Translations under genes and position numbers: made by a program
In this document: positions 54,601-63,826 of the stretch, in pieces
Layout of the letters: every line of letters begins with the position of its first letter
How positions within the stretch are numbered: the first letter of the stretch is position 1
The notes under the pieces: model-generated
Databases searched by the model: none
Told to the model about the DNA's origin: nothing
The model's input: only the letters and a program-made list of their open reading frames with translations
Source: Geomonas propionica
GTDB lineage: Bacteria; Desulfobacterota; Desulfuromonadia; Geobacterales; Geobacteraceae
NCBI RefSeq assembly: GCF_016458235.1
Contig: NZ_JAEMHK010000007.1
Span: 186,001-250,000, forward strand
DNA: 64,000 nucleotides
Direction of reading: 5' to 3'

Positions 54601-56321
54601 ACCATCTTCTCTCGCCCCGGGGGTACGGGGACGCCAGCTATGGCAACTTCATAGGTTCCAGCGGGGCCTACGCCAATCGCGGCACCGTGTACGTCGGCGC
54701 CAATGACGGCATGCTGCACGCCTTTAGGCTGGGTGTGATCAAGGTCCGGCCTGAAAGCGGCAAAACCTGGCCCATCTCACAAAAGGCGAAACTGGCCGGG
54801 ACCGACCCGGGGAGGGAGGAGTGGGCCTTCGTCCCCAAGAACGTGCTTCCTTACCTCCGGTACCTGAAGGAGCCGCTCTACCGGCATATGTACTACGTCG
54901 ATGGCGGGCTCACCCTGGTGGACGCGAGCATCGGAGACCCGGCTCGCTGCAGACGTGACGACTACTGGAACTGCGCCAAGGACAGTGCCGGGGGGAGTTG
55001 GCGCACGGTCCTGGTCGGCGGCATGGGGTTGGGCGGCGCCAGCAGGCCCCCCGACGACAAGTGCGACTCCGCCGCCTGCGTCAAGGCCCCGCTTGGCAGC
55101 GTCGGCGGGCTTTCCTCCTATTTCGCCCTGGACGTCACCGGCCAGAGCGCGGACGGCACGGGTAGCGGGCCGCGGTTCCTTTGGGAGTTCTCCCACCCCG
55201 ACCTGGGCTTTGCGACCTCGGGCGCGGCCATCGTGCGGGTCAAGGCGCGTAGCGCCGGTAGCAACAACGTCCCGATCCACGATCCCGACAAGAACGGACG
55301 CTGGTTCGCGGTCTTCGCTTCGGGACCGACCGGCGCCGTCGACACCAAGACCCACCAGTTCACCGGGGTCTCCAACCAGAACCTCAAGCTCTTCGTGGTC
55401 GACTTGAACGCCGTGCCGCCGCTTACCCTGGGGCTCAACTACTGGGTAATCGACACCGGCATCGAGAACGCGTTCGGCGGCAGCATGGCCGGCGCCGGGA
55501 TCGACGCGGACCGGTGGAACGCCTCTTCGCATGGGAACTACGAAGACGATGCCCTTTACGTGGGCTATACCAGGGACGCCGAACGCGGAGGCGGGACCGG
55601 AGGGGTGCTGAGGCTCTTCACCGAGCAGGACCCGGATCCCGCCAAGTGGAAGGCGAGCAGGGTGATCGACGACGTCGGCCCGGTGACCGGCGCGGTGGGG
55701 AAACTTCAGGACCGGCAGAACAAGCGGCTCTGGCTCTACTTCGGCTCCGGGAGGTACTTCAACAACAAGGATGACCTCTCCGCCGGGCGAGCGCTCTACG
55801 GCGTGAGTGAGCCCTGTTACGTCGGCAACAATACCCTCACCCTTGGGGAGGACGGGGCCTGCGCCAAGGATCCCCTGAAACTGACCGATCTGACCGACGT
55901 CACCGACGTCGCGCGCGTCGTCGCGGTCAACGACCAGGACGGCAACTACAAGGGATGGCGCGTCTCGTTGGGCGGCTCTGCCGGCAACCTGGCCAGCGAG
56001 CGCGTCGTCGACAGCCCCGTTTCGCTCACCGGCGGCGCCGTCTTCTTCACCACCTACCAGCCCTCCCTGGACCCCTGCCTGGACGGCGCCTCCTATTTGT
56101 GGGGGGTGCACTACAGCACCGGCGGTCCGATCCGGTCGGTCTCCGCCCAGGCGCTGGTCCCGCTTTCCAATGGCACCTTGGCCACCATCGATGCCGGCGC
56201 TTTACCGGACAGCGGCAACCGTCGCAGCGGCGCCATGCCCGGCAAGGCGGTGAAGCCCAAACTGGTTAGCAACAGCGGCCTCAAACCGTTGCGGAAGATC
56301 ATCCACATCCAGGAGCGCTAG
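51678..56321 (+). CDS. pilY1: PilY1/PilC-like type IV pilus tip or biogenesis protein
   Basis: A 1547-residue exported protein. The signal peptide ends at RQAQA. PNLLLLLDNSASMYDLAY carries a VWA-type DxSxS metal site, and VLILTDGMSTADRAP continues that fold. The C-terminal 550 residues are the PilY1 beta-propeller: NRGTVYVGANDGMLHAF, EWAFVPKNVLPYLRYL, MYYVDGGLTLVDA, WRTVLVGGMGLGG and YFALDVTG. DADGDGKPDV (near residue 840) is an EF-hand-like calcium loop. PilY1 proteins promote pilus extension and adhesion. ATG 51678 gives a clean signal peptide after GAGAGG; ATG 51660 with GGAG is the alternative. Minor-pilin genes are absent here. Confidence 0.9.
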   Translation: MKKGRGLGGRAVLPVVITLLVLALFPSPRQAQAEDASAAMLAYCSVPPLPGLGVKPNLLLLLDNSASMYDLAYTDPKTFCFDDRFDPSPEGNYPGYFDQRMLYKYSTDKFEAMPGTSIEGISCNQAKSSHFCVNLNSSKKIDNFLATGKFLNWLTMSKLDLEKLALTGGKYDTGSGTLQGESRGCQGKRHVKTVYAEKTTETGKIVNDLTKPLPVTFGIRGPIPSEPGYVQQANHGGPTRIDVYPATYNKNDCLDAVSRWQGGTREEIASSTAKCMGPLEDAGGTPTAGKVFAEIMTYCYTYRAGAGIVYDDIADTLVSDCLKRYSSLYGDDPTNIVKNTGDDVCGRGLFHNLLSHENTTSVTGYLGQCYGSGDMDTDCAVIQTKDFCSEVETPWLSDPSTGVTQAGTNASLPAYILDAGITSLGQVAGTLQVRLTPAATPIGLLQQFGTDINFGAMIFNDNGAGSECGGVIPCVKHCKNDAAPRRECYEDTDCGRKGEGKCNEDTRNDGGVIISYINYDEVGDHSSGLIAAVEAIRGTSWTPLAEAFYEAIGYFGEKPSLPSQQNDYDKFKPPSKYNCQSNHVLILTDGMSTADRAPAMINYVAAAVGKWVNGNDGMPASQTTTSATDKTAPPAYLGSYNLDDLAWIARHKNLFDPDKPITRRKDYITTHVVYTGPSCGDPKTGTGYNSDGSCVTSDEGEPEKLMQLTASKGSGAMKSVRDPAALQSSLAALFQLVIGGSNTGTSSSMLATGDGNGAMFLQPLFYPNKSFDGGLTSAAWIGELQNLWYNIDSFIGGSSGAASGIREDTGADKVLDLTQDRMVDFVLDPSVYESRARLSVDADGDGKPDVPQPTGYPRTVVPEAVQSLWRAGRQLWERSAADRTVYTQTGGVSLVPFLDTSLAANRQLLLAQELPEADRIVAFAKGVDDSAGESGSPTRDRAVKAYGASSKGGWKLGDIISSTPVLQSAVPLGSYHLLSPRGYGDASYGNFIGSSGAYANRGTVYVGANDGMLHAFRLGVIKVRPESGKTWPISQKAKLAGTDPGREEWAFVPKNVLPYLRYLKEPLYRHMYYVDGGLTLVDASIGDPARCRRDDYWNCAKDSAGGSWRTVLVGGMGLGGASRPPDDKCDSAACVKAPLGSVGGLSSYFALDVTGQSADGTGSGPRFLWEFSHPDLGFATSGAAIVRVKARSAGSNNVPIHDPDKNGRWFAVFASGPTGAVDTKTHQFTGVSNQNLKLFVVDLNAVPPLTLGLNYWVIDTGIENAFGGSMAGAGIDADRWNASSHGNYEDDALYVGYTRDAERGGGTGGVLRLFTEQDPDPAKWKASRVIDDVGPVTGAVGKLQDRQNKRLWLYFGSGRYFNNKDDLSAGRALYGVSEPCYVGNNTLTLGEDGACAKDPLKLTDLTDVTDVARVVAVNDQDGNYKGWRVSLGGSAGNLASERVVDSPVSLTGGAVFFTTYQPSLDPCLDGASYLWGVHYSTGGPIRSVSAQALVPLSNGTLATIDAGALPDSGNRRSGAMPGKAVKPKLVSNSGLKPLRKIIHIQER

Positions 56322-56323
56322 CC

Positions 56324-59300
56324 ATGAGAGGGAGCATTCGGCTGACAGCGGGGACCATACTGGCGGCGGCAGGGGGGCTATTTCTGCTTCTGCTGCTGTG
56401 CGCGGTGCCGTCCCCGGCCCGCGCCGCCGTCTGGACCCTGGACGGCTTCGGCATCTACAATGGCGGCACCGTGGCCATCAACGGCTCCGTCCATGCCATT
56501 GCGGTGCAGCGCCAGGACGGCAAGGTCGTGATCGGGGGGGACTTCACCCTGACCAGCGGCAGCCCGGCGGCGACGCGCACCAACATCGCCCGGCTGAACC
56601 ACGACGGCACCCTGGACACCTCCTTCGATCCGCCGCTGGTGAACGGCCCGGTGCGCGCCCTGGCGCTGCAGCCGGACCTGGCCACGCCGGGCAACCCCGA
56701 CCTGATCTGGATCGGCGGGAGCTTCACCAAGGTGGGGGGGGGCGACCGCAAGGGGCTTGCGCGGCTCTCCGGTGCCAACGGCTCGCTGGATGCCCTGGAC
56801 CCGGTGACCACGGCCCTCGCGCCGGTGACCGTCAACGCGCTCGCCATGCTCGCGGGGGGGACGGACCTTCTCGTGGGGGGGGAGTTCCGGGAACTGAAGA
56901 GTGGGGTGCCCGGCAGGAACCTGGCGGGGCTGTCGGCGACCAGCGGGGCGCAGAACTGGAGCTATGTGGGGGGCTTGAGCGATGACGCCAGTAACGTGGC
57001 GGTTCATGCCATCGCCATTCAAAACGGCGCGGTGGTGGTGGGTGGCGAATTCTCTACCCCCTGGTCCGCCAACATAGCGAGGTTCACCGCCCTAGGCGCC
57101 TACAACGCCACCTTCGCCCCACCTTCGCCCAACGGCGCGGTGCGTGCCCTCGCCGTGCAGGCGGACGGGAAGATACTGATGGGAGGGGACTTCGCGGGAG
57201 GGGTGCTATCCCGCAATTACCTGGCCAGGCTCAACGCCGACGGCAGCCTGGACGGCTTCGATCCCGGCTTCGACAGCGCGGCCGGCGCACGGGTCGCCTC
57301 CGTCGTAGTGGAGCCGGACGGCAGGATCCTGGCAGGCGGCGCATTCACCGTCGGCCCCGCCTCGGCGCAACGCATCGACCTCGTGCGCCTGAAGATCGAC
57401 GGCAGCCTGGCCGACACCGTCTTCCCCGCCGCCAATGCGGCGATCCGGGTCTTGGCGCGCCAGGCGGACGGCAACATCCTCGCCGGCGGGGACTTCAGCG
57501 CCATCGACACCGTCGCGCGCACCTCCCTGGCCCGTTTCTACCCCTACGGCACGCTGGACGACAACCTCCCCCAGGTCATCAGCGACACCGGCATCGTGAC
57601 CAGGGTCTTGCTGCGCCCGGACGGCTACACCACCATCGCCGGCCTCTTCCAACAGGTGCTGGGGCAGCCGAGGTATCACGTCGCCAGGCTGCGGCAAGAC
57701 TGGACCATCGATCCCGGTTTCGATCCCGCCCTGGCCCTGGGGCAGCGCACCGCCAGCATCGTGCCGCTGGACCAGAACGCGCTTTTGCTGGGCGGAAACT
57801 TCCTGACCATAAACGGAATCGAGCAGCACCAAATGGTGCGGGTGGACCAAGCGGGGATTCCTGGACCTGCCGCCTTCAACACCGCGGTGAACAGCTACTT
57901 GCAGAAGTGGGGGACCCTAAACACGATGCTGCCGTCCGAGGACGGCATGATCTACGTGGGGGGGAACAACGTCATCGCCTCCCCCTACCGGTACCTGTTC
58001 CGGCTCAAAAGTACCGGCGAGCACGACCCCAGCTTCGTCCCAGCCGCGGCGGTGAACGGCATCGTCACCGCGCTGGCGATGCAGCCCGACGGTATGCTGC
58101 TGGTCGCCACCCGCACCGGCCGGGTACTCAGGCTCAAGCCAGACGGCAGCCTCGACCCCGCCTGGCACGGCGGAACCGCGCTGCAGTTCGGCGGCCGGGT
58201 GGACCACCTGGCGCTGCTTCCCGATGGACGCGTCGTCATCTCCGGCTATCCCATGTACCCCGGCAGCTACGTCGATCCGGGGACGGGGGCGACGGTCCCG
58301 GTAACCAGGGACGTCCTGCGCCTGAACAGCGACGGCAGTGTCGACGAGAGCTTCGTCATCGAGGCGCTCTACAACCACGACACGACCTTCAGCGACGACG
58401 TCATCGGTCTGGCGATCCAAAGTGATGGCAGCATCATCATCTACGGCGTCTTCGATCAGGTGTCCGACGGATACGGGACCGTCATCAACCGCGACTATGT
58501 GGCCCGGATCACCCCCGACGGGCACCTGGACACCGGCTTCGACCTGGGCGCCTTTTCCTTCGCCAGCGGGACCCCCATCAGCCAAGTGGAGACCATCAGC
58601 CTCCAGCCGGATGGCAAATTCCTCATGGCGGGGGATTTCGTGGATCAAAACGGCAGGAGCAAGCTGTCCCGTTACGCCAACGGCTGGAGTTCGGAGGAAC
58701 TCTCCGTGTCCGACACGGGTGACACGGTCACCTGGCTGCGCTCCGGAACCTCGCCGGAACTGTGGCGGGTGAGCTTTGAGTATTCGGCCGACCCTGACGC
58801 GGCCGCTCCGGTCTGGGTCCCCTTGGGAAAGCCCGTCCGGGTGGGTGGGGGGTGGCGATTGGACGGGGCGGACCTGGCCCGCTACGGGAGGCTCGTGAAC
58901 CGGTATGTACGGGCCAGGGGATACGTGGCGGGGGATCACGGCAGCATCGGTTCGCCGGTGGAGTCCGTGCGCATTTATTACCTCAAGCCCCAGAAAACCA
59001 CGGTTACCGTGACTGCCCACGCACAAAGCAAAACCTACGGGCAGGTTGATCCGCCGCTTAGCTTCAGCTTCGATCCTCCCCTAAACGTCGGCGACCAGTT
59101 TACCGGGGGGCTCTCCCGCGTGGTGGGTGAGGACGTCGGACTCTACGCCATCACCCAGGGAGACCTCGCCCTTGGCAACGCCTACGACCTGGTGTACAGC
59201 GGCGCCAGCCTCACCATCAGCCAGGCCCCCCTTTTGATCAGCGCCGGCGATCAGAACAAGACCGCCGGCTTCGCCAATCCCCCGCTCACCGCGCGCTTCA

Positions 59301-61468
59301 CCGGGCTCGCCCCCTGGGACACCGCGGCGAGCCTCGGCGGCGCCCCGCTGCTCACCACTGCCGTCGATGCTGCCACCCCCAGGGGGAGCTACCCCATCCA
59401 TGCGGCGCTCGGCACCATCAGCAGCGCCAACTACCAGTACAGTTTCGCCGACGGCAGCTTCACGGTGACCGGTCGCCCCCAGAGCATCACCTTTGCGCAG
59501 CCCGCGCCGGTCAGCTACGGCAGCCTCCCCTTCGCCGCCGGTGCCAGTGCCGACAGCGGGCTCACCGTCAACTACGCGAGTTCCAATCCCGGCGTCGCCA
59601 CCGTATCTGGCGCAGTGGTCCGCATCGCCGGCGCGGGGAGCACCGTGATAACGGCGTCGCAGGGGGGGGATGGCTTCTGGGACCCGGCCGCGCCGGTTCC
59701 GGTCACCCTGACCGTCTCCAAAGCGCCTCTGCGCGTCGTCGCCCAAGACAAGTTCCGCGCCTATCTCACTCCCAACCCCGGTCTGACCGTCGCCTATGTC
59801 GGCTTTGTGAATGGCGAGGGAGATGCCGCGCTGACCGGCTCCCCCTCCCTTTCCACCACGGCCGTCCTGGCGAGCCAGGTCGGTAGCTATCCCATAGTTG
59901 CCGGCATCGGATCGCTGCAGTCGGCCAATTACCAGCTGCAGCCGGAGAACGGCACGTTGACCGTGTACAAGTCCTGCCAGGAGATCACCTTTCCCGCCAT
60001 CCCGGAGCGGACCTTCGGCGACCCTCCCTTCGAGATCGTCGCCTCCGCCTGCAGCGGGCTGCCGCTTAGTTTCCGCAGTTCCAACCCTGAGGTGGCTCGC
60101 GTGGACGGCAACGTGATCACCATCACCGGGGCGGGGAGTGTCGTGATCACCGCGAGCCAGGTCGGCACCGGCGACCTCGAGACGGCGCCCGAGCAGTCGC
60201 AGCCCTTCGTGGTGCACAGAAGCGGTCAGCAGGTGAGCTTCTCGTCCCCGGCCCAGAAGGTGGTGGGGGATCCCCCCTTCGACCTGGAGGGGAGTGCGAC
60301 CAGCGGCCTGCCGATAAGCTACCGCAGTTCCGATCCCGCGGTGGCGTCCGTTTCCGGGAGCACGGTGACCATGGTCGGCGCGGGGACGACCGTGATCAGC
60401 GCGCTGCAGGAGGGGAGCGACAACTATCTTGCCGCCCTGCCGGTTTCCAGGACCCTCACCGTGGCCCAAGAGGGAATGCCGCCGCAGCTCTACCTCTCCA
60501 CGCTGAGCCCCGGGGGCAGCACCGCCAACCCGGTCCTGAACCTCATGGGGCGTGCCTCGGACGATGCGGGCATCGCGAGCCTCAGCGTGGCCGGTGTCGA
60601 GCGCAGTGCCGACGCTTCCCTGTTCAGCGCCGCGGTCACCCTCGCCGAAGGGGAGAACACCATCGCCGTGAGCGCCCGGGACGGCTCCGGAAACGCGACC
60701 ACGCAGAGCTTCACCATCACGCTGGATGCGCTGGTGCCGGTCCTGGCGGTGACCGCCCCGGCCGACAACAGCGTCACCGAGGCGGTGAGCTGCGCCGTCG
60801 CCGGGACGGTGCCTGCGGGGAGCACGGTGAGCATGGCGGTGAACGGCGCCGCGTTGCAGCAGCTCCCGGTCAGCGGGGGGAGCTTTACGGCGAGCGCCCT
60901 TCTTGCCGTAGGGGTGAACACCATCGAGCTGACCGCGGAACTGGAGGGGCGCACTGCGCGGATCAAGCGGAGCGTCACCTTCGACCCGGCAGCGCCGGCG
61001 CTCTCGGTGAGCGACCCGGTGCAGGACCTGAGGACCGAGGCGTCCTCGATCACCATTCAGGGCAGGGTGGGGAGTTCGGCGGTAGGGACGGTGCAGATCG
61101 AGGCGGGCGGAGCGTTCTATGCTCCCGACCTAGTCGCCGGGGCCTTCCAGCAACAGCTGCCGCTGGCGCTGGGGGAGAACCGGATCACGGTGCGCGCCAG
61201 TTCCGCCGACGGGAGCACCGCGGTCGCGCACCGGAACCTGGTGCGGATCGAGCGGATCAGCGGCGATCTGGACGGCAACGGCAGCGTCGATATCCAGGAC
61301 GCCCTGCGGCTATTGAGGATCTCCTTGGGGACGGAACCCGCCGACGCCGCCGTGCTCGCCCACGGTGACCTGGCCCCGGTCGTGGACGGGGTGTCCCGCC
61401 CCGACGGCGTCATCGACGTCGGCGACCTGCTGGTGCTGTTGCGCAGGATCGTGGGGCTGCAGCATTGA
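56324..61468 (+). CDS. Giant exported protein with delta-60 repeats, MBG/Ig-like domains and dockerin-like tail
   Basis: A 1714-residue protein starting two bases after the pilY1 stop, with AGGAG inside the pilY1 end. A signal peptide (LLLLLCAVPSPARA) is followed by about a dozen repeats of the delta-60 type (LQPDGKILxGGDF, then RLNxDGSLDxxF) to residue 800. MBG-type domains come next (VTAHAQSKTYGQVDPPLSF, ANYQYSFADGSFTVTG), then Ig-like modules (ITFAQPAPVSYGSLPF; NPEVARVDGNVITITGAGS). The end (SGDLDGNGSVDIQDALRLL and RPDGVIDVGDLLVLLRRI) is a two-site calcium-binding dockerin-like segment. It probably is a cell-surface adhesin acting with PilY1. Confidence 0.87.
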   Translation: MRGSIRLTAGTILAAAGGLFLLLLLCAVPSPARAAVWTLDGFGIYNGGTVAINGSVHAIAVQRQDGKVVIGGDFTLTSGSPAATRTNIARLNHDGTLDTSFDPPLVNGPVRALALQPDLATPGNPDLIWIGGSFTKVGGGDRKGLARLSGANGSLDALDPVTTALAPVTVNALAMLAGGTDLLVGGEFRELKSGVPGRNLAGLSATSGAQNWSYVGGLSDDASNVAVHAIAIQNGAVVVGGEFSTPWSANIARFTALGAYNATFAPPSPNGAVRALAVQADGKILMGGDFAGGVLSRNYLARLNADGSLDGFDPGFDSAAGARVASVVVEPDGRILAGGAFTVGPASAQRIDLVRLKIDGSLADTVFPAANAAIRVLARQADGNILAGGDFSAIDTVARTSLARFYPYGTLDDNLPQVISDTGIVTRVLLRPDGYTTIAGLFQQVLGQPRYHVARLRQDWTIDPGFDPALALGQRTASIVPLDQNALLLGGNFLTINGIEQHQMVRVDQAGIPGPAAFNTAVNSYLQKWGTLNTMLPSEDGMIYVGGNNVIASPYRYLFRLKSTGEHDPSFVPAAAVNGIVTALAMQPDGMLLVATRTGRVLRLKPDGSLDPAWHGGTALQFGGRVDHLALLPDGRVVISGYPMYPGSYVDPGTGATVPVTRDVLRLNSDGSVDESFVIEALYNHDTTFSDDVIGLAIQSDGSIIIYGVFDQVSDGYGTVINRDYVARITPDGHLDTGFDLGAFSFASGTPISQVETISLQPDGKFLMAGDFVDQNGRSKLSRYANGWSSEELSVSDTGDTVTWLRSGTSPELWRVSFEYSADPDAAAPVWVPLGKPVRVGGGWRLDGADLARYGRLVNRYVRARGYVAGDHGSIGSPVESVRIYYLKPQKTTVTVTAHAQSKTYGQVDPPLSFSFDPPLNVGDQFTGGLSRVVGEDVGLYAITQGDLALGNAYDLVYSGASLTISQAPLLISAGDQNKTAGFANPPLTARFTGLAPWDTAASLGGAPLLTTAVDAATPRGSYPIHAALGTISSANYQYSFADGSFTVTGRPQSITFAQPAPVSYGSLPFAAGASADSGLTVNYASSNPGVATVSGAVVRIAGAGSTVITASQGGDGFWDPAAPVPVTLTVSKAPLRVVAQDKFRAYLTPNPGLTVAYVGFVNGEGDAALTGSPSLSTTAVLASQVGSYPIVAGIGSLQSANYQLQPENGTLTVYKSCQEITFPAIPERTFGDPPFEIVASACSGLPLSFRSSNPEVARVDGNVITITGAGSVVITASQVGTGDLETAPEQSQPFVVHRSGQQVSFSSPAQKVVGDPPFDLEGSATSGLPISYRSSDPAVASVSGSTVTMVGAGTTVISALQEGSDNYLAALPVSRTLTVAQEGMPPQLYLSTLSPGGSTANPVLNLMGRASDDAGIASLSVAGVERSADASLFSAAVTLAEGENTIAVSARDGSGNATTQSFTITLDALVPVLAVTAPADNSVTEAVSCAVAGTVPAGSTVSMAVNGAALQQLPVSGGSFTASALLAVGVNTIELTAELEGRTARIKRSVTFDPAAPALSVSDPVQDLRTEASSITIQGRVGSSAVGTVQIEAGGAFYAPDLVAGAFQQQLPLALGENRITVRASSADGSTAVAHRNLVRIERISGDLDGNGSVDIQDALRLLRISLGTEPADAAVLAHGDLAPVVDGVSRPDGVIDVGDLLVLLRRIVGLQH

Positions 61469-61540
61469 TAATAAGTTTTCCTTGCCTTTCCCGCTCCAAA
61501 ATCGTATAGACCTCTCTAATCTATCGACCGGGAGCGGCGT

Positions 61541-63028
61541 ATGAACAGGAGTTGGCGATCCATCTTCGGCGGCTGTGTGCTGTCAACCTTGGCTCTTGTC
61601 GCGGGATGCAGCTCGGACCGCGAACTGCCGCGGCGCATCAGCGAAAGCCTGGACGGCATCGGCCGCAGCTCCCAAAGCGGCCAGTTCCTCTACGTCGACC
61701 CCGGCACCCCCGGGCTGCCGCAGCCGACTCTCTACCCAGTGCGGCGCTCGCTCCTGGGGTGGCAGCTCGCCCTGCCGCCGGTCCCGGTGAACCTGGGGCG
61801 CAACGGCGTGGCGCCCCCCTTCGAGAAGCGGGAAGGAGACGGGCGCACTCCCGCCGGCATCTTCCCCGTGCGCAGCGCCTTCGGCTATCCCGCCAGCGTC
61901 GCCGGTACCTTCCCTTACCGCCAGGTCGACAGCCAGGACATCTGGGTGGACGACCCGCAATCCCCCGACTACAACCGCTGGGTCTCGCGCGGCGAGACCA
62001 GGGCCTCCTCCTTCGAGGAACTGCTGCGTCCCGACCCGCTCTACAAGTACGCCCTGGTGCTCGACTACAACACCGAACCGGCGCTGCGCGACCTGGGGAG
62101 CGCCATCTTCATCCACGTCGAGCGCGGCCCGGACAGCGGCACCGCCGGCTGCGTCTCGCTGCCGGAAAAGGAGCTGGTGCAGTTGATCGGCTGGCTCGAT
62201 CCGGAACAGCGGCCGCAGGTGGTGATCGGCAGCGCATCCGCCGTCGCTGCCGCCTCCGCCGGCATCGCGGAGCAGCTTCCCGCAGACCTGCCGGCCGGGC
62301 TGAAGGGGAGGCTCGTCGAGGGGGGACGCATCCTGGCGTTGCGCCACGGCTCGGGCGGCTTCTTCGCCGCGGCGGTGGCGCTGCCGGCAGGCGTCGCCCA
62401 GCAGATGCAGCAGAAGAAGAGCTGGCGCCCCGAGTGTCCCGTCCCCCTGGACCAGCTCGCCTATCTGGTCACCTCCTACTGGGGCTTCGACGGCAAGCCG
62501 CACTACGGTGAACTGGTGGTGCACCAGGCGCTGGCCCCCTTCTTCACGGACTCCCTGCACCACGCCTACAACGGGCGCTTCCCCATCGAACGGATGGAGC
62601 TCATCGACGCCTACGACGGCGACGACTTCCGTTCCATGGAGGCGAACAACAGCTCCGCCTTCAACTGCCGCGAGGTCCCGGGCAGGCCCGGCGTCTTCTC
62701 CAAACACAGCTACGGCGCCGCCATCGATGTCAACCCGCGCCAGAACCCCTACCTGATGCTGGAAGAGGGCGCTCGCCCCCAGGCGGCAGGGGTCACCGCC
62801 GCCACCGCGGCCGGCTTCTGCATCGCCAATTCCGCCCAGTGCCGCGTCCTTCCCGCTGCCTCTGCCGATCATCTCGACCGGCACGACCAGCGCCCCGGCA
62901 TGCTGCAGCCGGGCGACCCGCTGCTCACTCCCTTCCGGCAGCGCGGCTTTACCTGGGGGGGGAGCTGGCGCTTTCCGGACTACCAACACCTCGAGTACGA
63001 CCTGGGCCGGCTCCTTTCCGGGGCCTAA
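61541..63028 (+). CDS. Lipoprotein joining L,D-transpeptidase (YkuD-type) and M15 peptidase domains
   Basis: A 495-residue lipoprotein (LALVAGCSS, Cys23). Residues 60-230 contain GDGRTPAGIFPV (99-110), then FIHVERGPDSGTAGCVSL with His192 and Cys204 as the L,D-transpeptidase pair; TAGC replaces the usual SHGC. Residues 300-490 are an M15-type peptidase: SKHSYGAAIDVNPRQNPY (His389, Asp396) and FTWGGSWRFPDYQHLEYD (His483) supply the zinc site. It would both cross-link or modify and trim peptidoglycan stems from the membrane face. Fusion of the two activities is uncommon. GGAG-C precedes the ATG. Confidence 0.82.
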   Translation: MNRSWRSIFGGCVLSTLALVAGCSSDRELPRRISESLDGIGRSSQSGQFLYVDPGTPGLPQPTLYPVRRSLLGWQLALPPVPVNLGRNGVAPPFEKREGDGRTPAGIFPVRSAFGYPASVAGTFPYRQVDSQDIWVDDPQSPDYNRWVSRGETRASSFEELLRPDPLYKYALVLDYNTEPALRDLGSAIFIHVERGPDSGTAGCVSLPEKELVQLIGWLDPEQRPQVVIGSASAVAAASAGIAEQLPADLPAGLKGRLVEGGRILALRHGSGGFFAAAVALPAGVAQQMQQKKSWRPECPVPLDQLAYLVTSYWGFDGKPHYGELVVHQALAPFFTDSLHHAYNGRFPIERMELIDAYDGDDFRSMEANNSSAFNCREVPGRPGVFSKHSYGAAIDVNPRQNPYLMLEEGARPQAAGVTAATAAGFCIANSAQCRVLPAASADHLDRHDQRPGMLQPGDPLLTPFRQRGFTWGGSWRFPDYQHLEYDLGRLLSGA

Positions 63029-63148
63029 GGAGGTCGGCCACCGTCTGACCCCGCCAGCGCAAGCGGCGACAATGTGGGGGCTGTTACAACAACGGCGCGT
63101 CACCTAAAAGGTGGCGCGCCGTTTGGCGTTGCAGGGGGAGGCAGCGGG

Positions 63149-63433
63149 TCAGATGCCGCTGCCGTCGGCAAGCATCTTTTCCGCGACCTGCCGGGAATCG
63201 ACCCGGTATTCGCCCGACTGGATCTGCGCCTTGATGGCGGCTATGCGCCGGGCCTGCTGCTGATCCAACTCTGTGGTGGAAATCTGGGACAGCGAGGTGG
63301 AAAGCTCGACCACGTCCTCCTGTCGCACGTGGCGGCCCCCCGGTTGCTGCGCCCGGGCCCGCGGCGGGGCATCCATCCTTCCCTCTACGGGAAGGGCAGG
63401 TTTTGCCTGCTCTATTTTATCGGTGATGTTCAT
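63149..63433 (-). CDS. flgM: FlgM-type anti-sigma-28 factor
   Basis: A 94-residue protein. The N-terminal half is disordered and basic (EGRMDAPPRARAQQPGGR), and the C-terminal half VELSTSLSQI...ARRIAAIKAQIQSGEYRVDSRQVAEKMLAD is the conserved FlgM sigma-binding segment. FlgM holds FliA until the hook is complete and is then exported. No other flagellar gene is in the window, but one may lie beyond the edge. GGAG sits close to the ATG (3 bases), tighter than usual. Confidence 0.9.
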   Translation of the reverse strand: MNITDKIEQAKPALPVEGRMDAPPRARAQQPGGRHVRQEDVVELSTSLSQISTTELDQQQARRIAAIKAQIQSGEYRVDSRQVAEKMLADGSGI

Positions 63434-63826
63434 ATCTCCGGCTCTTTGTTGGTTGTAGTTGTGTACTCGGGAACTACTTGAATGGTAATAGTTTTCGTCG
63501 TTAAAACCCAGTGATATTTATTTCATTATCAACAGCATCAATGACTGCCTCCCAAAGGCATGGCATCCTTTGCAGGGTGTCGCGACAGTCATTGCCGACC
63601 GGTCTGAGTGCAATGCTTTCCGTACTCATCTGTCTCCCGCTCCGGAACCTTTCCCCCCGGTAATCCCCTGTCTCTTGACCGCAGGCCCCGGTGCTCATCG
63701 GTCGTCTTCTGCTCCAGTAACATCGAAAAACAAAGATTGGCGTGTTGACATTAAAACACACTAAGTTATTTTTGATGGGTGCCGCCCGCCGGGTAAGAGC
63801 GGGATGACCGGCAAAAGGAGGAGGCC
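63434..63826. other. Intergenic stretch, one doubtful small frame
   Basis: This 393-base gap holds a minus-strand frame at 63501-63629 (42 residues, MSTESIALRPVGNDCRDTLQ at the start) with GGGAG five bases upstream but no recognisable family; it is doubtful. The last part (63765-63826) is the leader of the next gene and contains GCCGCCCGCCGGGTAAGAGCG, which may fold. No consensus sigma-28 promoter for flgM was found. Confidence 0.35.

Noticed and set aside
63501-63629. 42-residue protein upstream of flgM
   Set aside because: A ribosome-like site exists but the peptide has no hydrophobic, helical or family pattern; kept only as a doubtful frame in the gap entry.
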